Assembly (NCBI GenBank): GCA_937888925.1
Contig: CALARM010000388.1
Span: forward strand, 1-10,080
Length of the DNA stretch: 10,080 bases
DNA from: an uncultured Synergistia bacterium
Lineage (GTDB): Bacteria > Eremiobacterota > SpSt-956 > JAKJGF01
Direction of reading: 5' to 3'
Shown: positions 6,213-10,080 of the stretch, piece by piece
How positions within the stretch are numbered: position 1 is the first letter of the stretch
Layout of the letters: each line of letters begins with the position of its first letter
Translations under genes and position numbers: made by a program
Notes under the pieces: model-generated
Database searches by the model: none
What the model was told of the DNA's origin: nothing
What the model saw: only the letters and a program-made list of their open reading frames with translations

Positions 6213-7454
6213 TTGTATTTTTCAGATTTTATTGTAAAATTTGAAGATTTCCTTTCCGGACATATTGATAGAGAAGATTTTTTATCTGCCCTGGAACCAT
6301 TAGAAAATGATCTTTTAGATATGGAAGAAATTGCCAGAGAAGCCAGGAAATCTACAGAAGCTATAGTAAAATCTCTGGAAGTAATAGATGATATTTCAAT
6401 ACTTCTTGAAGAAGAAGAGCCATGTTTTGCCAGACTCAAAGTCTGTCTGGAAAAATTAATAGAATTAAAGATATATTTTGACACTGATGAAAAACCTTCT
6501 CCTGTATCTGAAAATAAATTTTTTGATCAGACAAAACAAGTCTCCGGTCTTACGGGGCAATTGAGATTTAGCGAACCATCCTTTTATTTCCATCCCAATA
6601 TGAAAATTAAAATACCTCAGGCTCAACCTGTTTCCGGGCCATGTGAGCTTTCCGACATAGAACTGAAAATATCGCCTTTATATAATCTCATAGAATTTGC
6701 AAAAAATTACATGTCTTCCGTTGGAAATATGACAGATTTCTCTGAAATTCTGGAAAAAACCTGTAGAGACCTTTGCAAACTGTCAGAAGAAGGTGCTAAT
6801 TCAGATAATAATTTTATTTGTTTTATAGAAGAATCTATTGATAAGATTAATGAAATAGAAGACTTTGTCGAAGAAGCTGATTTTATGGAAGATCTGCCTG
6901 ATTTCATAGAAGAATTGCAAATGTTGAATGAGAAGTTTATTAATTTTCAGAAACGTCCCTTCCAGGATGAAATAGCCATGACAGATGAGAAACTGATTGA
7001 AGAATTGTACAATAGAATAGATCCGGACATTTTTATTACATCCAATTACCTTCTGATATGTAATAAACTGGAGAGCTTTCTTAATGATGAAACAGATGAA
7101 GAGGATGTGAAAAAAATACTTGCCTCAATAAAAGAAATAATCACATTTGCGAGAGAAGATTATGAAAAATCTTATATATCACCGGAAGAATGGACTCTGG
7201 AGGTTTGCACAGGTGATAAGTTGCTTTCCGAAGGTATCGACACATGGAAAGAAGGCCTTGTAGCCCTGGAAGAATGCTTTACAGAGAGAAATAAAGAAGA
7301 AATAGATAAAGCTATATCCATAATTTTTGAAGGAAATAAGAAACTTATTTTAAATCAATATCTTGCAGAATATATAGATGAACAGTTGATGTTAAATAAA
7401 ACCTACAATGAGAAAGATTTTAGTGAAGTGTTAAGGGTGAAGAGTGAAGGGTGA
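6213..7454 (+). CDS. Acidic, helical hypothetical protein
   Basis: A 413-residue protein that I do not recognise. It is very rich in Glu and Asp, with Lys, Leu and Ile spaced as in amphipathic helices, for example in residues 20-90 and again in the last 250. There is no signal peptide, membrane segment, nucleotide-binding motif or catalytic signature, so a cytoplasmic structural or interaction role is the most one can suggest. The TTG start is supported by AAGGAGG 8 bases upstream. The C-terminus is unusual: the codons from S-E-V onward (7423-7454), including the TGA stop, coincide with GTGAAGT, GTTAAGG, GTGAAGA, GTGAAGG and GTGATTG repeat units, so about ten terminal residues are translated repeat DNA. 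It lies between the FxLYD and HEAT-TPR genes with a heptamer array on each side, and probably has its own transcription unit. Confidence 0.82.
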   Translation: MYFSDFIVKFEDFLSGHIDREDFLSALEPLENDLLDMEEIAREARKSTEAIVKSLEVIDDISILLEEEEPCFARLKVCLEKLIELKIYFDTDEKPSPVSENKFFDQTKQVSGLTGQLRFSEPSFYFHPNMKIKIPQAQPVSGPCELSDIELKISPLYNLIEFAKNYMSSVGNMTDFSEILEKTCRDLCKLSEEGANSDNNFICFIEESIDKINEIEDFVEEADFMEDLPDFIEELQMLNEKFINFQKRPFQDEIAMTDEKLIEELYNRIDPDIFITSNYLLICNKLESFLNDETDEEDVKKILASIKEIITFAREDYEKSYISPEEWTLEVCTGDKLLSEGIDTWKEGLVALEECFTERNKEEIDKAISIIFEGNKKLILNQYLAEYIDEQLMLNKTYNEKDFSEVLRVKSEG

Positions 7455-7457
7455 TTG
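7423..7457 (+). repeat. Heptamer array, 5 units, encoding the C-terminus and stop of the acidic protein
   Basis: Phased units GTGAAGT, GTTAAGG, GTGAAGA, GTGAAGG and GTGATTG. The stop codon TGA (7452-7454) is the TGA of the last unit. Confidence 0.85.
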
Positions 7458-7475
7458 ATAAGTTTCACTTTTCAC
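7444..7475 (+). terminator. Hairpin formed by converging heptamer units, possible terminator
   Basis: GTGAAGGGTGA (7444-7454) can pair as RNA with TCACTTTTCAC (7465-7475): 11 bp including two G-U pairs, with a 10-base loop. Bases downstream are TATTTATTTAAATCT, moderately U-rich. The arms are GTGAAGG/GTGA on one side and GTGAAAA/GTGAAAC of the opposite array on the other. It is A+U-rich for an intrinsic terminator, so the call is tentative. Confidence 0.45.
7462..7475 (-). repeat. Two heptamer units (GTGAAAA, GTGAAAC)
   Basis: Minus-strand units 7475-7469 and 7468-7462, four bases from the end of the plus-oriented array at 7423-7457, making the tightest convergent pair in the window. Confidence 0.65.
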
Positions 7476-7543
7476 TATTTATTTAAATCTCCGGTAGGAA
7501 AAGGTTAATCTTTATAGAAATGTATAAAAATCTAATAAACTGA

Positions 7544-7578
7544 ACTTTACGCGTCACGCGTCACGCGTCACGCATCAT
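7544..7578 (-). repeat. Heptamer array of CGC type, 5 units, upstream of the HEAT-TPR gene
   Basis: Minus-strand units ATGATGC (7578-7572), GTGACGC three times (7571-7551) and GTAAAGT (7550-7544). It ends only 7 bp before the ATG at 7586, where a ribosome binding site would be expected. The 68 bp to its left (7476-7543) are A+T-rich and may hold a promoter, but no convincing -35/-10 pair was found. Confidence 0.93.
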
Positions 7579-7585
7579 GTAATTT

Positions 7586-9682
7586 ATGGATAAAGAAATA
7601 GTATCACTTATAGAGGATTACAGCACTTCCCGTCTTCACAGGGAAAAAGCACAGAAATCTCTGAAGAAATTAAATAGAAAAAAATCAGTTCTGGAAATAA
7701 TAGAAAGCCTGAAATCATCTGACAGGGATATGAAGAAGAAGGCTATTCTTGCCCTGGAGTTAATAAAGGACAGCCGTGCTACAGCGCCTCTTATAGAACT
7801 TCTTTCGGATGAAGACGAAGAGATAAGGGAACATGCCTGTATAGCCTTACAACTTACAGGCAGCAGAGCAGGAAAGTTACTCTTAAAATCTCTCAGGAGT
7901 GATAATATTTATGCCAGACGATATGCAGCTCTTATTCTCGGCAGTACTGGTTATAAAAGATCTGTAGATTACCTTATAAAATCTTTATATGATAAAGACC
8001 ATTACGTCAGGGCCAATGCTGCTCTTTCCCTGGGTACACTGGGAGATAAAAAAGCCAGAAAACATCTTGTAAGACTTCTGTGGGACAGTGTTACGGAAGT
8101 ACGTAAAAAAGCTATTTTTTCTCTCGGTCAGTTAGGGGGAAAATCTGTAATTCATCCTCTGAGTGAAGCTTTAAAGGACACAGATCCTTCTGTCAGGAAG
8201 GAAGCAGTCTTTGCTCTCAGGGCAACCGGTATTAAAGATGCCATTGAACCTCTTGCAGGAGCCCTTTCCGACTGTGATGAAAATATTCGTTACTGTGCTG
8301 CCATAGCACTGGAAGGGTTCGGTGATAGAAGAGCTCTGGATACTCTTATTGATTCTCTTAACAGCAAAGACATGTCGGTAAGAAGATATGCCATAGATTT
8401 ACTGGGTAAAATCGGTGACAAAAGAGCCCTTGAGCCACTGTTAAAACTTCTTTCTACGGTTAAAAAAGAAGGCTTTGATCTGACTCGCTACAGATTGAAT
8501 GACTCCATAGTGAAGCTTGGAGGTATTCCTGAAAGGAGATATCTTGCTATTAAAGCTCTTGAAGAAGGTAATTATGAGCTTGCCTTAAAAGAGATAGAAA
8601 AAGCTATAGAAGAAGACGGAGAAGACAGCAGACTTTATAATGATCTGGGAGATATTTACACGGAAACAGGTAATGTAAAAAAAGCACTGGAAGCCTATGA
8701 ATATGCTCTCAAACTGGACCCTGACAATGATTTATATTACAGGCAATCAGGTATAGAATATGCCAGGAGCGGCATGATAGACCATGCTATAAAAGCTTTC
8801 TTAAAGGCAGTTTCTTTAAATCCTGTAGCCTCTGACTATAATATGCTCGGAAATCTCTATAAAGAAAAGGGAGAATTTGTCATAGCTATAGATTATTATA
8901 ATAAAGCAATAAAATTAAATCCATGTAATCTGAAAGCCTGTCATAATCTGGCTTCTCTTTACAGTCACACCGGGGAATCCGAGAAAGCCCTGAGTACTTA
9001 TAAAAAGATTTTAAAGATAGATCCGAAAAATACCATGTCTTACCTGGGGCTTGCCATGGAATATGACCATCTGGGAAATATGGAAAAAACAATAGATATG
9101 GCAAAGAGTGCTATGGATATAGAACCTTCAAATACGTTGAGTCATCTTATCCTTGGCAATGCTTATTGCAGGACAGGACAATCCGATAAAGCAATTAATA
9201 TATTGAGATGGGCAGTAGAACTGGATTCTTCCAGTATTTTAAATCATACGGCTCTTGCTCTGGCCTATGAGAGAAATAAAGAGTATGATAATGCTCTGGA
9301 AGTGTGTAATAATGGCATGTCTCTGGAAGGGGATCATGGCTCTATATTCTGGTGTATGGGCGGGATATATTACAGTACGGGAGACATAGATAAATCTATA
9401 GAGTCTTATAGAAAAGCCCTGGAATTGAATCCGGAACAGATAGTTGATTTTTTAACGTCAGATGATGAGAGAGAAGATATTTTACAGAAACCGTTCAATG
9501 CTTTTAAAAAGTTACTGGACGATAAACCTGATGATATTATAGCCAGGTTTGCTATGGCCTATCTCTATAAAGCATATGGCAATAAAGATGAAGCGGAAAA
9601 ATGCTTTAAATATTGTATGGATAATGCCGATGATGTCACGATAGCCGATATGTGTTTCGGTGAAGTGAGTCGTGAGTCGTGA
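7586..9682 (+). CDS. HEAT-repeat plus TPR scaffold protein
   Basis: A 698-residue protein in two halves. Residues about 34-312 hold roughly nine 31-residue HEAT repeats of the PBS-lyase type, each with an A-x-x-A-L or L-G-x-x-G core, for example YVRANAALSLGTLGDKKA (140-157) and SVRRYAIDLLGKIGDKRALE (264-283). Residues about 319-690 hold about ten TPR units such as YNDLGDIYTETGNVKKALEA (351-370). Both halves are alpha-solenoid interaction surfaces; no catalytic residues, signal peptide or membrane segment is visible, so a cytoplasmic adaptor is likely. An in-frame TAA (7580-7582) stands just before the start, which rules out an earlier start, yet no Shine-Dalgarno site is present and the CGC array ends 7 bp away. 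At the other end the last residues V-S-R-E-S and the TGA stop are encoded by repeat units GTGAGTC, GTGAGTC and GTGAAAA. Confidence 0.93.
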   Translation: MDKEIVSLIEDYSTSRLHREKAQKSLKKLNRKKSVLEIIESLKSSDRDMKKKAILALELIKDSRATAPLIELLSDEDEEIREHACIALQLTGSRAGKLLLKSLRSDNIYARRYAALILGSTGYKRSVDYLIKSLYDKDHYVRANAALSLGTLGDKKARKHLVRLLWDSVTEVRKKAIFSLGQLGGKSVIHPLSEALKDTDPSVRKEAVFALRATGIKDAIEPLAGALSDCDENIRYCAAIALEGFGDRRALDTLIDSLNSKDMSVRRYAIDLLGKIGDKRALEPLLKLLSTVKKEGFDLTRYRLNDSIVKLGGIPERRYLAIKALEEGNYELALKEIEKAIEEDGEDSRLYNDLGDIYTETGNVKKALEAYEYALKLDPDNDLYYRQSGIEYARSGMIDHAIKAFLKAVSLNPVASDYNMLGNLYKEKGEFVIAIDYYNKAIKLNPCNLKACHNLASLYSHTGESEKALSTYKKILKIDPKNTMSYLGLAMEYDHLGNMEKTIDMAKSAMDIEPSNTLSHLILGNAYCRTGQSDKAINILRWAVELDSSSILNHTALALAYERNKEYDNALEVCNNGMSLEGDHGSIFWCMGGIYYSTGDIDKSIESYRKALELNPEQIVDFLTSDDEREDILQKPFNAFKKLLDDKPDDIIARFAMAYLYKAYGNKDEAEKCFKYCMDNADDVTIADMCFGEVSRES

Positions 9683-9692
9683 AAAGTAGGGG
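9665..9692 (+). repeat. Heptamer array, 4 units (GTGAGTC, GTGAGTC, GTGAAAA, GTAGGGG), overlapping the HEAT-TPR stop
   Basis: Phased plus-strand units. The TGA stop at 9680-9682 belongs to GTGAAAA. The last unit runs into the GC-rich hairpin at 9690-9711. The array converges on the minus-oriented units at 9722-9742. Confidence 0.85.
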
Positions 9693-9746
9693 CGATCACA
9701 GGGGGTCGCCCGGTACCGGTAAAAACACGCATCACACATCACGACT
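9675..9746 (+). other. Nested inverted repeat with GC-rich inner hairpin and CCGGTACCGG palindrome
   Basis: Outer arms AGTCGTGA (9675-9682) and TCACGACT (9739-9746) are perfect 8-bp complements and belong to the converging arrays. Inside, GGGCGA (9690-9695) pairs with TCGCCC (9706-9711) around a 10-base loop, followed directly by the 10-bp palindrome CCGGTACCGG (9710-9719). The GC content contrasts sharply with the surrounding DNA. No U-run follows on either strand, so a classic intrinsic terminator is unlikely; a REP-like palindromic element is the better description. Confidence 0.6.
9722..9742 (-). repeat. Heptamer array, 2-3 units (GTGATGT, GTGATGC, GTGTTTT)
   Basis: Minus-strand units 9742-9736 and 9735-9729, with a diverged third, 9728-9722. 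It forms the right half of the convergent pair in this gap. Confidence 0.7.
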
Positions 9747-9791
9747 GGCCTGAAACGTGAGTAATTTAAAAGCAAATTTTGTGAGGTGAGT

Positions 9792-9826
9792 TAACCACGC
9801 GTCACGCGTCACGCGTCACGCGTCAC
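9792..9826 (-). repeat. Heptamer array of CGC type, 5 units, abutting the last gene
   Basis: GTGACGC four times without change (9826-9799), then diverged GTGGTTA (9798-9792). It ends 7 bp before ATG at 9834. The identical copies suggest recent expansion. To its left GTGAG and GTGAGTT (9781-9792) occur in plus orientation but not in 7-bp phase. Confidence 0.93.
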
Positions 9827-9833
9827 GCCCATA

Positions 9834-10080
9834 ATGTCTACCAGAGGAGATTATTATTTTAAAAGAGGTAATTACAGAAAAGCCATTGATTCCTACGAAG
9901 ATACTCTCAAAAAAGACCCTGACAATATGATAGTCATGATAAATCTGGCAGAAGCATGTCTTAAATCTTCAGATTATGAAAAAGCTCTGGAAACCTATGA
10001 GTATGCCCTGGAAAAACTTCCTGAAGAGCCTACTTTATATCTTAAAAAAGGTGATGTTTACAGGGCACAGGGTGATTATG
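9834..10080 (+). CDS. TPR protein, N-terminal part, cut by the window edge
   Basis: ATG at 9834 opens 82 codons that run off the right edge. TPR motifs start at once: YYFKRGNYRKAIDSYEDTLK, then INLAEACLKSSDYEKALETY, then YLKKGDVYRAQGDY, so at least two complete units and part of a third are in view. It is probably a cytoplasmic interaction scaffold like its neighbour at 7586-9682; function beyond that is unknown. An in-frame TAA at 9792-9794 lies upstream and no other ATG, GTG or TTG lies between it and 9834, so the start is well constrained, yet no Shine-Dalgarno site precedes it: the four GTGACGC units end 7 bp before the ATG. The gap from the previous stop is 151 bp and is filled by repeats and a GC-rich palindrome. 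Confidence 0.88.
   Translation, partial: MSTRGDYYFKRGNYRKAIDSYEDTLKKDPDNMIVMINLAEACLKSSDYEKALETYEYALEKLPEEPTLYLKKGDVYRAQGDY

Noticed and set aside
7500..7545. Promoter for the HEAT-TPR gene (TATAAA at 7523-7528)
   Set aside because: No acceptable -35 hexamer at 16-18 bp and no extended -10; the region is so A+T-rich that a TATAAA is expected by chance.
9842..9860. AGAGGAG inside the last TPR gene as a ribosome binding site for a later start
   Set aside because: No in-frame start codon follows at a suitable distance, and the residues it encodes already fit the first TPR helix.

Overview
The window is AT-rich bacterial DNA, densely packed with ordinary protein genes. Most have Shine-Dalgarno sites of the AAGGA/AGGAGG type, and starts are ATG or TTG. 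The gene content is cyclic-di-GMP/two-component signalling, tetratricopeptide (TPR) and HEAT scaffold proteins, an aspartate-type aminotransferase and envelope proteins of unknown role. It suggests a free-living, uncultured-type lineage rich in repeat scaffolds, but no gene here fixes the phylum. There is no rRNA, tRNA, transposase, phage or CRISPR signal.

Layout. On the minus strand, left to right: a TPR protein cut by the left edge (1-669), an HD-GYP protein (804-2249) and a double-receiver response regulator (2463-3275). A divergent intergenic region follows. On the plus strand: aminotransferase (3503-4708), a DUF3592-like membrane protein (4727-5221), an exported FxLYD-domain protein (5304-6137), an acidic helical protein of unknown function (6213-7454), a HEAT+TPR protein (7586-9682) and a TPR protein cut by the right edge (9834-10080). 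The aminotransferase and DUF3592 genes look co-transcribed (18-bp gap). The HD-GYP and response-regulator genes could form a c-di-GMP signalling module, but repeat arrays separate them.

The most striking content is intergenic. Every gap except the two flanking the DUF3592 gene holds phased tandem arrays of 7-bp units. The unit sequences differ (GTGACCA, GTTATCA, GTGAACA, GTGAGCA, GTGAAGA, GTGAGTC, GTGACGC, GTAACGC and others), but nearly all fit one pattern: G-T-(G/T/A)-A followed by three variable bases. Three regularities appear. (1) In each gap the GTGA-reading arrays converge: plus-oriented arrays on the left, minus-oriented on the right, so units read outward from both flanking genes whatever the gene direction. 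(2) CGC-ending units (which create ACGCGT) lie next to gene starts, while AGA, AGG, GTC, AAA and ACA units lie next to gene ends. (3) Four genes take their stop codon from inside an array, at the TGA of a unit, so array DNA encodes their last residues. The three TPR-type genes start 7-10 bp from an array and lack a recognisable Shine-Dalgarno site. The arrays resemble in kind the heptanucleotide short tandem repeats known from filamentous cyanobacteria, but the polarity and end-specific classes are worth genome-wide testing.
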